Source of the DNA: Haloarcula mannanilytica
GTDB taxonomy: Archaea; Halobacteriota; Halobacteria; Halobacteriales; Haloarculaceae
Assembly: GCF_005406125.1 (NCBI RefSeq)
Contig: NZ_BIXZ01000008.1
Coordinates: 62,001-126,000, forward strand
DNA: 64,000 nucleotides
Reading direction: 5' to 3'
The notes beneath the pieces were generated by a model, which was not told the origin of the DNA, searched no databases, and saw only the letters and a program-made list of their open reading frames with translations. Each line of letters begins with the position of its first letter. Within the stretch, counting starts at the first letter, position 1. This document shows positions 41,663 to 52,159 of the stretch, one piece after another. The position numbers were made by a program, and so were the translations under genes.

Positions 41663-43108
41663 ATGCTCACTGGCTCCGAAATGGGTGTCGTCGACGAGAA
41701 CGCCGCCGCCCTCGGCGTCCCGCGCAAACAGCTGATGGAGTCGTCCGGTCACGCCGTCGCACGAGCGGTCCGTGCCCTCGCGGACCCGGGCGATGCGGTC
41801 ACCGTCGTCGCCGGGCGGGGGAACAACGGCGGGGACGCGCTCGTCACCGCCCGCTTTCTCGACGACTACGACCTCCACGTGCTCTTGCTGGGCCGCCCTG
41901 ACGCCATCTCGACGACGATTGCCCGGGAGAACTGGGAAGCACTCCAGCACGCCGAGTACCCTACGGAAACAGTCAAAGATGCCTCGGCGTTCGAACTCGG
42001 AACGCCCGACGTGGTCGTCGACGCGATGCTCGGGACAGGAATCGCCGGTGACCTCCGGGAACCGGAAGCGACGGCCGCTGCGGCGATGAGCGAGAGCGAC
42101 GCGACCGTACTCTCGGTCGATGTCCCGTCCGGTCTCGACGCGGAGACGGGACGGTTGGCCGACAACGCCGTCGACACCGACCACGTCGTCACGTTCCACG
42201 ACACGAAGCCCGGCCTGCCGGACCTCGACGTGCCGGTCACCGTGGCCGACATCGGCATCCCCGACGCGGCGGAGCTGTTCGTCGAGCGGGGCGACCTCAC
42301 GCGCCTCGAACGGGACCCCGCGAGCCACAAAGGCGACAACGGCGAAGTGCTGGTCGTCGGTGGCGGCCCCTACACCGGCGCGCCAGCGCTCGCGGCGCAG
42401 GCTGCACTCAGGGGCGGGGCCGACCTCGTCCGGGTCGCCTGTCCGACGGTTGTGGCCCGCGAAATCCAGTCCTACAGCGAGAACCTTATCCTGCGACCGT
42501 TCGACGGTGACCACCTCGCACCGCCACACGTCGACCGCCTCGCCGACCTGGCGGCCGACCACGACACCCTTCTTCTCGGACCGGGACTGGGCGACGCGGA
42601 CGCGACGCTGGAGGCGGTCGGAGACCTGCTGGCCGAGTTCGAGGGGACAGCGGTCGTCGATGCCGACGCGCTGTCGGTGGTGCCGAATATCGAAACGGAC
42701 GCAGAACTCATCTGCACGCCCCACCAAGGCGAACTCCGAGATATGGGCGGTGAGACCGCCGACGACTGGCGGGACCGCGCAGATCTCGTCGAGTCCTTCG
42801 CGGCGGACCTCGACCAGACGCTCCTGGTCAAAGGCCCCTACGACATCATTTCCGACGGCGAGCGGACCCGCGTCAGCCGCACGGGCAATCCGGGCATGAC
42901 GGTAGGCGGGACCGGCGACGTACTCGCCGGCGTGACGGGCGCACTCGCCTGCGTTCAAGACCCGATCGACGCGGCCGCCATCGCCGCCTACACCGTCGGC
43001 AGCGTCGGCGACCGCGTCGTCGATGACCGCGGCTACGGACTGGTCGCAACGGACCTGCTGGACGGCATCCCGCAGGTGCTGTGGCAGCGAGAAGCAACGG
43101 CGGAGTGA
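41663..43108 (+). CDS. nnr: Bifunctional NAD(P)H-hydrate repair enzyme (epimerase/dehydratase)
   Basis: A 481-residue fusion. The N-terminal epimerase (YjeF_N, about 1-210) has VVAGRGNNGGDALVTARFL and VDAMLGTGIAGDL. The C-terminal carbohydrate-kinase-like dehydratase (about 215-480) has NGEVLVVGGGPYTGAPALA, LLLGPGLGDADATL, and the terminal NPGMTVGGTGDVLAGVTGA with catalytic Asp. Together they repair hydrated NADH and NADPH. It is convergent with hflX. Length is as expected for the fusion. Confidence 0.95.
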   Translation: MLTGSEMGVVDENAAALGVPRKQLMESSGHAVARAVRALADPGDAVTVVAGRGNNGGDALVTARFLDDYDLHVLLLGRPDAISTTIARENWEALQHAEYPTETVKDASAFELGTPDVVVDAMLGTGIAGDLREPEATAAAAMSESDATVLSVDVPSGLDAETGRLADNAVDTDHVVTFHDTKPGLPDLDVPVTVADIGIPDAAELFVERGDLTRLERDPASHKGDNGEVLVVGGGPYTGAPALAAQAALRGGADLVRVACPTVVAREIQSYSENLILRPFDGDHLAPPHVDRLADLAADHDTLLLGPGLGDADATLEAVGDLLAEFEGTAVVDADALSVVPNIETDAELICTPHQGELRDMGGETADDWRDRADLVESFAADLDQTLLVKGPYDIISDGERTRVSRTGNPGMTVGGTGDVLAGVTGALACVQDPIDAAAIAAYTVGSVGDRVVDDRGYGLVATDLLDGIPQVLWQREATAE

Positions 43109-43114
43109 CCGCAG

Positions 43115-44425
43115 TCAGGCCGACGCACCGACCAGTTCCCCAGCTCTCGACCGGGACTGCTCGATGATGGCCGGCCGCGCCTCGAACTCGATGACCACTT
43201 GGTCGCCGTAATCGACCGTGTCGACGCTGGCGTGGTCGTGAATCCATGAGACCAGACTCATCGTGTCGTCGGTCATCGGGAGCACGAGGCGCTCACGCTC
43301 GTAATCCGGCAGTTCGTGGTCGATGCGGTCCGCCAGGTCATCGATGTTCAGCCCCTGCTTTGCGCTGACGGCAACGGGGTTCGGGGCCAGCGAGGAGAGG
43401 GCGTCTTTCTTCCGGCGGATTTCCTCGTCGTCAACCATGTCGGTCTTGTTGAGGACCGTGACGATGGGGGCCTCGTTGCGCTCGTACAGCGTGTCGTGGC
43501 TCGTCACCAGTTTCTCCCGGATCTCCTCGACTGATTCGGAGATGTCGACGACGAGCAAGACGAGGTCGGCGTGGTACACCGACCCGAGCGTGGACTTGAA
43601 CGACTCGACGAGCCAGTGGGGGAGATCCTGGATGAACCCGACAGTGTCGGTGACAAGGACCTCGCGCTTGCCGACCTCGGCGCGTCGCGTGGTCGTCCCG
43701 AGGGTCGTGAACAGACGGTCCTCGCTCTCGGCCGTCGTATCGAGGTCGGGATGCAAGTCGTCGTTCTCGTCGACATCGAGGTCGTCGGCGAGGCGTCGCA
43801 GGAGCGTCGACTTCCCGGCATTGGTGTAGCCCGCGAGGGCCACGAGGTCGAAGCCGGACTCCCGGCGCTGCTCCCGGCGGTGGCGCTCGGTCTCCTCGAT
43901 GGACTCCAGTTCGTCCCGGATGTTGGCGATCTGCTTTTTGATGTCCTCTTCGCGGGACTCGTCGTACTCGCCGAGGCCCATGAACCCCGGTCGCTCGTCG
44001 CGTTTGGCCAGGCTCGCTTTGGCCTCGGCCCGCGGGAGTTCGTAGCGAAGCTCCGCGAGTTCGACCTGGAGCTGGGCCTTCCGCGTCTGGGCCCGCTGGC
44101 CGAATATTTCGAGGATGAGCCGGAAGCGGTCGATGACGCGCACCCGCTCGGGGAGTTCGTTCCCGATGTTGTACGTCTGGTACGGGCCGAGCTGATTATC
44201 GAAGATGACGACAGCGACCCCTTCGCGGGCGACCGCGTTGCTCAATCGCGTTACCTTCCCCTCGCCGAGGTGGTACGCCGGGTCCTCCGTCCTGGTCTGT
44301 GTGATCTCGTCGACGACCTCGTACCCCGCCGCCCGCGCGAGGTCCCGAATCTCTTCGGTGTCGGCGGTGCCACTGTCGACACGTTTCGCGATGACCGCTC
44401 GTTCCGTGGTGTGTGTCGCCGTCAC
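43115..44425 (-). CDS. hflX: GTPase HflX
   Basis: A 436-residue ribosome-associated GTPase. N-terminal HflX domain (about 1-190) with FDNQLGPYQTYNIGNEL and RYELPRAEAKASLA. GTPase motifs are ALAGYTNAGKSTLL (P-loop), TTRRAEV, VLVTDTVGFIQDLP and VLNKTDMVD. It helps split or rescue stalled ribosomes in other organisms. A short C-terminal domain (about 370-436) is present as in archaeal members. Confidence 0.95.
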   Translation of the reverse strand: MTATHTTERAVIAKRVDSGTADTEEIRDLARAAGYEVVDEITQTRTEDPAYHLGEGKVTRLSNAVAREGVAVVIFDNQLGPYQTYNIGNELPERVRVIDRFRLILEIFGQRAQTRKAQLQVELAELRYELPRAEAKASLAKRDERPGFMGLGEYDESREEDIKKQIANIRDELESIEETERHRREQRRESGFDLVALAGYTNAGKSTLLRRLADDLDVDENDDLHPDLDTTAESEDRLFTTLGTTTRRAEVGKREVLVTDTVGFIQDLPHWLVESFKSTLGSVYHADLVLLVVDISESVEEIREKLVTSHDTLYERNEAPIVTVLNKTDMVDDEEIRRKKDALSSLAPNPVAVSAKQGLNIDDLADRIDHELPDYERERLVLPMTDDTMSLVSWIHDHASVDTVDYGDQVVIEFEARPAIIEQSRSRAGELVGASA

Positions 44426-44526
44426 TCGTTGGAAAACTACGGTGTCCGATTATTTAACCCCCGGGGTGGCTCCGATAGCTGATTCAATACGCACGCAAAA
44501 ACCGCAAAACCGGGTCGCAGCCGCGA

Positions 44527-46779
<2,253 letters not shown>

Positions 46780-46910
46780 TTATGAGTAAAGAAATGGCAT
46801 CGTGTGGAAAATATTTCCCCGAGTTCTACGGGAGAATCCTATTAGCAGTGGTTCGGTTCCCCCTGGTTCGTACCTGAGTATAAAAAGAGAGTTCCAGGGG
46901 AGCACAAAGG

Positions 46911-46920
46911 ATTTAAAAAC
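46911..46920 (+). promoter_or_regulatory. TATA box of the FUN14 gene
   Basis: ATTTAAAAAC centred about 25 nt before ATG 46940. A second element (gagtataaaaag, about 46875-46886) lies further upstream. The surrounding 46735-46939 stretch has no other clear gene. Confidence 0.55.
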
Positions 46921-46939
46921 AGGCAGTCAGGTACGCGGT

Positions 46940-47287
46940 ATGGGTGAGTTCGTACTGCAACTAGATGGGTTGGGCCTCCAGCAGATGGGCCTCGAATTCG
47001 GTGGTGGCGGCCTCATCGGCGGCATCATCGGGTTCGCCGCGAAGAAAGTCGCCAAACTCATCGCCGTCATCGTCGGCATCGAGTTGGCGCTGTTCAAGTT
47101 CCTGGAGACGCGTGGTATCCTCGAAGTGAACTGGAACGCGATAGGTGGGGCCGCACAGAACGCGACCGGCACGGCCGGGGACGCGGCGGCGGCCCAGCCG
47201 CCGTCCTGGGTCATGTCGCTGCTCTCGGCACTACCCGTCAGTGCCGGATTCACCGCCGGCTTCCTGGTGGGGTTCAAGAAGGGGTAA
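46940..47287 (+). CDS. FUN14-family membrane protein
   Basis: A 115-residue protein with glycine-rich hydrophobic segments: GGGGLIGGIIGFAAKKVAKL then IAVIVGIELALFKFLE and a C-terminal FTAGFLVGFKKG, the pattern of archaeal FUN14-like proteins. Roles are unknown; eukaryotic relatives are mitophagy receptors. The start at 46940 is chosen because a TATA element lies 25 nt upstream; the longer frame to 46802 is mostly non-protein-like. Confidence 0.85.
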   Translation: MGEFVLQLDGLGLQQMGLEFGGGGLIGGIIGFAAKKVAKLIAVIVGIELALFKFLETRGILEVNWNAIGGAAQNATGTAGDAAAAQPPSWVMSLLSALPVSAGFTAGFLVGFKKG

Positions 47288-47302
47288 CGCGACGCCGCGG
47301 CG

Positions 47303-48031
47303 TCAGCCGCGCGTACTGATGTCGTCTTCGTCTTTGATTATTTGGGTCTCTGCCTCGCCACTGGTGTGTTCGTTCACCACGTCGTAGAAGTCGTTTTGCA
47401 GGCCGGCTGGGAACGTCATGACGCCGACCCACGACCCGTCGGACTGCCACTCCTCGCGTTCGAGGTCGCCGAACTGCCGGATCTGTGCCTGGGCGCTCCC
47501 GGCGTAGTCCGCTGGGACCTGTACGGCGACGGTGACCTCGTCGAACCGGATGGGAATGACCGGCCGGAGCGCATCGAGGGCGTCGTCGACCTGTGCCTCG
47601 ACGGGCTCCATCGGGTCGACCCTGAAGTCCGTCTCTTCGAGCGCAGACTCGATGCGCTCCGGTGGGTGTGGCGCGTCGTCCATCTGTGGGTTGACCGCGT
47701 TGCGCGTGATCCGCTGGATGAGCTGTTTGTGCTTTTGCTCTTGCATCTCGCGGCGCTGGTCGGCCGTGATCTGGATTTCGCCCCGTTTGATGACTTCGGG
47801 GATAATCGCCATCGGATCGGTAGTGTCGAACACCTCTTCGAGCATGTTCTCGGGCGGTCGGTCCCCCCGCGAGGCGTCTTCGAACACGTCCTCTGCCGCG
47901 ATGACATCTTCGAGGTCCCCGTCGAAGTCATCACGTTTTATCGCTAGCGCAGCGTCCGGATCCACCAGTACCTCGAACCGCTGACCGTGGGATTCGAGGC
48001 GCGCCGTCACCGCCTCGTCAAGCGATATCAT
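47303..48031 (-). CDS. Ribosome maturation protein SBDS homologue
   Basis: A 242-residue SBDS/Sdo1 protein, acting in release of initiation factor 6 from the large ribosomal subunit. Domain I (about 1-90) has MISLDEAVTARLESHGQRFE and VLVDPDAALAIKR; domain II (about 95-165) is helical with ITADQRREMQEQKHKQLIQR; domain III ends with FPAGLQNDFYDVVNEHTSGE. Start at 48031 is the conserved MISLDEAV. It lies 82 nt after psmA and ends the superoperon. Confidence 0.94.
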   Translation of the reverse strand: MISLDEAVTARLESHGQRFEVLVDPDAALAIKRDDFDGDLEDVIAAEDVFEDASRGDRPPENMLEEVFDTTDPMAIIPEVIKRGEIQITADQRREMQEQKHKQLIQRITRNAVNPQMDDAPHPPERIESALEETDFRVDPMEPVEAQVDDALDALRPVIPIRFDEVTVAVQVPADYAGSAQAQIRQFGDLEREEWQSDGSWVGVMTFPAGLQNDFYDVVNEHTSGEAETQIIKDEDDISTRG

Positions 48032-48113
48032 ACCCGTTGGTAGCAGTGGGCCAGTTAAAGGCCTTACTGCGTGACGGAGAAAGTCCAGTCGCCCGCGAGG
48101 GCCGTCGGAAGCG

Positions 48114-48896
48114 TTACTCTTCGGTGTCGTCGTCTTCGTCGTCCGCGTCGACCTCCTCCTCGCCAGTGTCAAGTAGGTCGGCCTCCGCGAGGTGGGCTTC
48201 CTTCTCCTCGTCGGTCAGCTGACCGAAGGTCTCCGTGTCGGCATCGACCGTCGCGACGCCGATGCCTTCCGGCGTGAGTCCGTCCTCGTTGACCGAGGCG
48301 AGAGCGGCCAGCGCGAGGTCGACGCCCTCGTCGAGGTCCATGCCCTCGTCGTAGTGCTCTTCAAGATAGTCCCGGATGTCGCCGCGGTCGGCCCCGACGG
48401 CGAGGGCCTTCCACTCGTAGGGCGTCCCGGAGGGGTCGGTCTCGAACAGGCGCGGCTCGCCGTTGACGATGCCGCCGATGATGAGCGCGACGCCGAACGG
48501 GCGCGCGCCCCCGACCTGCGTGTACTGCTGGATGTAGTCGGTGATTTCCTTGGTGAGGGTCTCGACGCCGACCGGCTCGCCGTAGCGCAGCTGGTTCACC
48601 TGTGCCTGCCGGCGGGCGAAGTCGATGAGCTGTCGAGCGTCGGCGACGTGGCCGGCCGAGGCGATGCCGATGTGGTCGTCGGCCTTGTGGATCTTCTCGA
48701 CGGAGGAGCGCTCCATCAGCGGCGACCGGATGCGCTTATCCACGGCGAGAACGACGCCGTCACTCGTTCTGACGCCGATGCTTGCTGTGCCGCGTTTGAC
48801 CGCTTCGCGGGCGTATTCGACCTGGTAAAGGCGTCCGTCCGGGGAGAAGATAGTGATCCCGCGGTCGTAGGCCTGCTGTTGGTTTTGTCCCTGCAT
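48114..48896 (-). CDS. psmA: Proteasome alpha subunit
   Basis: A 260-residue alpha subunit of the 20S proteasome. The alpha signature DRGITIFSPDGRLYQVEYAR (residues 11-30) is complete and the YGEPVGVETLTKEITDYIQQ helix is present. It forms the outer ring and gate, without catalytic activity. A long acidic C-terminal tail (about 215-260) is typical of haloarchaea. Only 2 nt separate it from the RNase P gene upstream. Haloarchaea have two alpha paralogues; which one this is cannot be decided. Confidence 0.96.
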   Translation of the reverse strand: MQGQNQQQAYDRGITIFSPDGRLYQVEYAREAVKRGTASIGVRTSDGVVLAVDKRIRSPLMERSSVEKIHKADDHIGIASAGHVADARQLIDFARRQAQVNQLRYGEPVGVETLTKEITDYIQQYTQVGGARPFGVALIIGGIVNGEPRLFETDPSGTPYEWKALAVGADRGDIRDYLEEHYDEGMDLDEGVDLALAALASVNEDGLTPEGIGVATVDADTETFGQLTDEEKEAHLAEADLLDTGEEEVDADDEDDDTEE

Positions 48897-48898
48897 AG

Positions 48899-49384
48899 TT
48901 ATCGGAAATCGAGTGCTGTCGCGCCGACGAACGCGCCGTCGGAGGCCGTTTCGACATCGTAGCGCGGCGGCCGAACCGTAGCCCCCCGGTCTGCGTTCTC
49001 GAACACGACGTGTCTCTGTTCAGTGGGTTCCGGCGGCCCGCGTATATACTTTTCTTCACAGGCGCGCACGGTGCCGCTAATCCCCCGGACACGGACCCGA
49101 ACCTCGTCGTCGTCGATGCTGTCGACACAGGCAAGCGCCGCGCGGGCCGGGTCCGTTTGGCCGCGTCTGGTCCGGACGATTGCCTCAGCCGTGCCGTCGT
49201 AGTCGTGGAACTGGAGGACTGTCATATCCGTCTCGGCGCTACCGGTGTCACCCAGCAGATTCTGTGCGGCGTACCACACCGCCCGCTGGAACGCCCGGCG
49301 GTCGAGTGACGCCGTCGGCCACGTCTCGATGCCGACGGCGAGATAGCGCCATCGGGGCCGGAGATGTTTCGGGAGGTGTTTCAT
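48899..49384 (-). CDS. rnp2: RNase P protein component 2 (Pop5/Rpp14 family)
   Basis: A 161-residue protein beginning MKHLPKHLRPRWRYLAVGIE, a typical archaeal Pop5 start, followed by RRAFQRAVWYAAQNLLGDTG and GISGTVRACEEKYI. It is one of the protein subunits that assist the catalytic RNA in tRNA 5' maturation. It sits between rnp3 and psmA in the conserved superoperon. The last 35 residues are a haloarchaeal extension. Confidence 0.92.
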   Translation of the reverse strand: MKHLPKHLRPRWRYLAVGIETWPTASLDRRAFQRAVWYAAQNLLGDTGSAETDMTVLQFHDYDGTAEAIVRTRRGQTDPARAALACVDSIDDDEVRVRVRGISGTVRACEEKYIRGPPEPTEQRHVVFENADRGATVRPPRYDVETASDGAFVGATALDFR

Positions 49385-49465
49385 ACGCCGGGATTGGGGC
49401 GGAGGACAATGAGCGGTGCGATGTGGCTACTTGCAGTCCTTGTGGTCAACAGATCGACAGCGTAG

Positions 49466-50185
49466 CTACTCCCCGTTATCACCGACTTCGTCTGGGCCGT
49501 CCTCCAACCGAACGCCCGGTTCGATGACGGCGTCGCTCTGGCGTTCGCGGTTGCGCTCCACGACCCGACCCCACTCTGCCAGCCCCTCGCGCACGGTGTC
49601 GGCGTCGAAACCGATCGTCTCGCCCACGGCGATGATGTCCCGCGGCGCACGGATTTGCAGGTGATTGGTCGGCGACGCTGAGATGACAAAAGGCGCACCC
49701 GCATCCTCGACCAGTTCCCTGAGCTTCCGGAGTTCCTTGATGGCCCGGACGCGACTGCCCCCGGAGGCCCGGAGCACTGGGCCGAAATCAAACTCGACGC
49801 GGACGCCGTTGTCGGCTGCCGCGTTCGCCAGCACGTGGTTGAAATCGCCGTCCTCGCGCATCGGGTGAGCGAGTACGTCGACGGTCGGTTGCTCGACCGC
49901 GAACCGGTTGATGCGGCGGTCGCCGCCGTGGACGACGACAACCGTCCGGTCGCTCCGGTAGTTCCCGACGAAGCCGCTCGCCCGCGAGGGGTCCTCGGCC
50001 CGGACCTCGACGCCGGCCGCAACGTCGATGTCGTACGCGTCGCTGATTTCGTCGGCGTCGTAGTCCGCTTGTGCGTCGCCGTGGTTCCTGACGACGATGC
50101 CGTCATAGCCCGAGTCGGCGGCCGTCAGCACGTGCCGGGCGACGGTGCTGTCGCCGTCGGGGTGGGCGTAGACGGCCTCGTACAT
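49466..50185 (-). CDS. rnp3: RNase P protein component 3 (Rpp30 family)
   Basis: A 239-residue TIM-barrel protein of the PHP/Rpp30 family. Typical segments are MYEAVYAHPDGDSTVARHVL, GYDGIVVRNHGD, TVVVVHGGDRRINRFAVEQP and VDVLAHPMRE. It partners Pop5 in RNase P. I start at ATG 50185 (a GTG one codon earlier is possible); this overlaps the stop of the RNA-binding protein gene. The tail after about 220 is acidic and poorly conserved. Confidence 0.93.
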   Translation of the reverse strand: MYEAVYAHPDGDSTVARHVLTAADSGYDGIVVRNHGDAQADYDADEISDAYDIDVAAGVEVRAEDPSRASGFVGNYRSDRTVVVVHGGDRRINRFAVEQPTVDVLAHPMREDGDFNHVLANAAADNGVRVEFDFGPVLRASGGSRVRAIKELRKLRELVEDAGAPFVISASPTNHLQIRAPRDIIAVGETIGFDADTVREGLAEWGRVVERNRERQSDAVIEPGVRLEDGPDEVGDNGE

Positions 50186-50610
50186 CACAACTCCTCTAGG
50201 AGTTCGCGAGCGTTCGCCACGGCTTTCTCCCGCTTTGCGGGGTAGGCCTCGACTTTTGCCCGGAGCGTGATGCCGTCCCCGCGTTCGACATCGCCGCCAA
50301 ACGCGGTCTGTTTGTCGAAAGTGAGAAAGAACGAACAGTTGTCGTCGACCCGGTCGTCAAGTTCCGCACGCACGGCGTCGATGTCCGGCGCTGACGCTAC
50401 CTGCGTGAGCACGTGGCGAATGTCGTCCGCGTTCTCGACGCGGGCCGAGAGGACGACGATGCGGTCGCCGTAGTGCCCCTCGCTCTGTGCGCGTTCGATG
50501 GGGTAGTCCTCCGGCAGGAACGTCCGGAGCGCTCCCTCGACACGCTTGCCGTCCTCTGTCGCGTAGCAGAAGGTCCGGAGGTCGACGTAGTGGAACGGAA
50601 CCGACGACAT
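50185..50610 (-). CDS. RNA-binding protein (COG1325, exosome-associated type)
   Basis: A 141-residue protein with the COG1325 pattern: PFHYVDLRTFCYATEDGKRV, FLPEDYPIERAQSEGHYGDR, VVLSARVENADDIRHVL and CSFFLTFDKQTAF. It is predicted to bind RNA and is encoded with RNase P subunits in archaea. It overlaps rnp3 at 50185. Length is normal. Confidence 0.9.
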   Translation of the reverse strand: MSSVPFHYVDLRTFCYATEDGKRVEGALRTFLPEDYPIERAQSEGHYGDRIVVLSARVENADDIRHVLTQVASAPDIDAVRAELDDRVDDNCSFFLTFDKQTAFGGDVERGDGITLRAKVEAYPAKREKAVANARELLEEL

Positions 50611-50617
50611 CGAGGCC

Positions 50618-50803
50618 CTACTCGTCCTCGGCGGCTTCGAGGTTGTCCTCGGGGACGCCCTGCTCCTGGCCGTCCTCGAAGGAAACCGTGTAGTTGGCGT
50701 CGCCGAACATGGTTTCGACGACCTGCGTGATGGTGCCTTCCTGGCCGTCGTAATCGCTGTGCTCGTCGTGGAGAATAACGCTGTCGTCCTCTTCGAATGC
50801 CAT
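50618..50803 (-). CDS. Small KOW-like acidic protein (61 aa)
   Basis: A 61-residue acidic protein: MAFEEDDSVILHDEHSDYDG, then GTITQVVETMFG and NYTVSFEDGQEQGVPEDNL. A small beta-barrel (KOW or DUF1918-like) is likely; function unknown. It lies 7 nt before the RNA-binding gene and could be the first gene of this superoperon. The longer upstream frame overlaps the NUDIX region and is not coding. Confidence 0.8.
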   Translation of the reverse strand: MAFEEDDSVILHDEHSDYDGQEGTITQVVETMFGDANYTVSFEDGQEQGVPEDNLEAAEDE

Positions 50804-50854
50804 ACCCGGCGGTACTCGGTGGCTCGTCAAAAAGGGACTGATTCCGTGTCGAAG

Positions 50855-50862
50855 GCTTATAG
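50855..50862 (+). promoter_or_regulatory. TATA box before the NUDIX leader ORF
   Basis: GCTTATAG centred about 28 nt before ATG 50886, the expected distance for transcription to start at that ATG. Confidence 0.55.
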
Positions 50863-50885
50863 GCACCTCGCGCCAACTGCTTGCC

Positions 50886-50960
50886 ATGAGCAGCACGGCA
50901 GGGGTCCCCGGATACTCGTCGCCCTCACCACGGGCGCTGACACAGCGTTCGGACAGATGA
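50886..50960 (+). CDS. Candidate 24-codon leader ORF overlapping the NUDIX start
   Basis: A frame of 24 codons, starting MSSTAGVPGYSSPSP and ending QRSDR, whose stop TGA overlaps the NUDIX ATG (ATGA at 50957-50960). Its ATG is at the predicted transcription start of the promoter at 50855-50862. It may act as a leader ORF that couples translation to the NUDIX gene. A non-coding 70-nt leader is the alternative. Confidence 0.35.
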   Translation: MSSTAGVPGYSSPSPRALTQRSDR

Positions 50961-51526
50961 CGAGCGTCGACGACCTGTGGTTTCTCGCCGACGGCGCGTG
51001 CCAGACTGCCGAGCAGACGTATCACCAGCTCCGGGAGGGCTACAGCGGCTACGTCGAGTTCACGCGCCACCGCAACGTCCCGCGAAACCGGTTTCGGGAC
51101 GTTGCCATGGCCGCACGGGACCACGGCGCGCCCTACGGTGCACACACGCTCGCCTACAGACCCTCCGGCGAACTCCTGCTCGTCCGCCACGAAGGCGTCG
51201 ACATGTGGGTTCTCCCCGGCGGCGAACTCGACAGCGACGAGTCCTTTCAGGAGGCCGCACTGCGGGAGTTAGGCGAGGAAAGCGGCATCGAGGCGAGCAT
51301 CGAGGGGCTGGCGATGCTCGGACGGGTCGAGTTCTACTGCGACGGCAACATGGCCTGGGGCGTCCTGCCGGTGTACGAGGCGCGGGCGGAGACGACCGAC
51401 ATCGCCGTCGACGACCCCGATCAGGAGATCAGCGAGGCCCGGTGGTTCGATGAACTGCCGGCCGATACGCGCGACCGCGAGGAGATTCTGACGTGGCGCG
51501 GACAGCGATTCGGCGGCGGGGCGTAG
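50957..51526 (+). CDS. NUDIX hydrolase
   Basis: A 189-residue NUDIX protein. The NUDIX box is present: GGELDSDESFQEAALRELGEE (GX5EX7REXXEE) at about residues 92-113. The preceding segment GAPYGAHTLAYRPSGELLLVRH is the usual first strand region, and GMLGRVEF-like LAMLGRVEFYCDG follows. It hydrolyses nucleoside diphosphate-linked substrates, specificity unknown. The N-terminal 60 residues are an extra helical domain. Upstream in-frame sequence is non-conserved, so I start at 50957. Confidence 0.88.
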   Translation: MTSVDDLWFLADGACQTAEQTYHQLREGYSGYVEFTRHRNVPRNRFRDVAMAARDHGAPYGAHTLAYRPSGELLLVRHEGVDMWVLPGGELDSDESFQEAALRELGEESGIEASIEGLAMLGRVEFYCDGNMAWGVLPVYEARAETTDIAVDDPDQEISEARWFDELPADTRDREEILTWRGQRFGGGA

Positions 51527-51533
51527 TCTTTCG

Positions 51534-51917
51534 TCAGGAAAGCGTAACAACGTCCATCGTATCGCTGAAAGCCTCGAAATCATCGTCAACGGTCACAAGT
51601 ATGTCGCCTGTCGACTGCGCAGTCGCGGCTATCATCGTATCTCTGGGCGACACTGGCGTTCCTGCGTCCAAGAGGTCCGCCTGGAGATTCGCTGCCTCAA
51701 TTGCTATCGATTCCGTGAAATCGAGTGCTTGAACGCGCCCAAAGGCCTGCCGGGTCTGAAATACGTCCGTCTTCCCGGGTCCGAATACTTCTCCCTCTAA
51801 AACCTCGTAGACACAGATCGAGGCGGTGAAAAGAGTGTCTTGGTCGTCGACGAAGGTCACGACCGAGTCGACGCCTTCGAGATAATCGATAATAACCGAC
51901 GTGTCCAGAAACGTCAT
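51534..51917 (-). CDS. vapC: VapC-type PIN-domain toxin
   Basis: A 127-residue PIN domain nuclease. The acidic residues of the active site are in MTFLDTSVIIDYLEG (Asp5), VYEVLEGE, SPRDTMIAATA and VTVDDDF. PIN toxins cleave RNA. Its start overlaps the antitoxin stop by 4 nt. Convergent with the NUDIX gene. VapBC pairs are frequently mobile, but nothing here marks the borders of an island. Confidence 0.92.
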   Translation of the reverse strand: MTFLDTSVIIDYLEGVDSVVTFVDDQDTLFTASICVYEVLEGEVFGPGKTDVFQTRQAFGRVQALDFTESIAIEAANLQADLLDAGTPVSPRDTMIAATAQSTGDILVTVDDDFEAFSDTMDVVTLS

Positions 51918-52117
51918 CTATCCCGCCCGAAGCTATCCTTTGACTCTTTGAGCCGTTCGCGTGCGGCATCGGCTTTTTCCGAACTCCACACCCCGGATTC
52001 CATCGAATCGCCATCACGAGCCAACCGTGCCAGAAGCTCGTCGTACGATTCTCCCTCTCGCTTCAGCCGTTCGAGAAGGGCCTTGGTATCCTCGGAAACC
52101 CGGATCGTCGTACTCAT
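51914..52117 (-). CDS. vapB: VapB-type antitoxin
   Basis: A 67-residue ribbon-helix-helix protein (MSTTIRVSEDTKALLERLKR) with a charged C-terminal toxin-binding tail (KADAARERLKESKDSFGRD). It should neutralise VapC and repress the pair. A TATA-like element (52140-52147) and an inverted repeat (52120-52136) lie just upstream. Confidence 0.9.
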   Translation of the reverse strand: MSTTIRVSEDTKALLERLKREGESYDELLARLARDGDSMESGVWSSEKADAARERLKESKDSFGRDR

Positions 52118-52119
52118 GC

Positions 52120-52147
52120 GTATATGTCAAGTATACACTACTATATT
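52120..52147 (-). promoter_or_regulatory. vapBC promoter with inverted repeat
   Basis: TATA-like GAATATAG (52140-52147) is about 26 nt before the vapB ATG. The inverted repeat GTATA-N7-TATAC (52120-52136) covers the expected start site and is a plausible autoregulatory VapB site. Confidence 0.5.
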
Positions 52148-52159
52148 CGTTTCGGGTAT

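Noticed and set aside
46784-46879. 31-codon plus-strand frame starting MSKEMASCGKYF between katG and FUN14
   Set aside because: The only TATA-like sequence is too close to its ATG and composition is not convincing.
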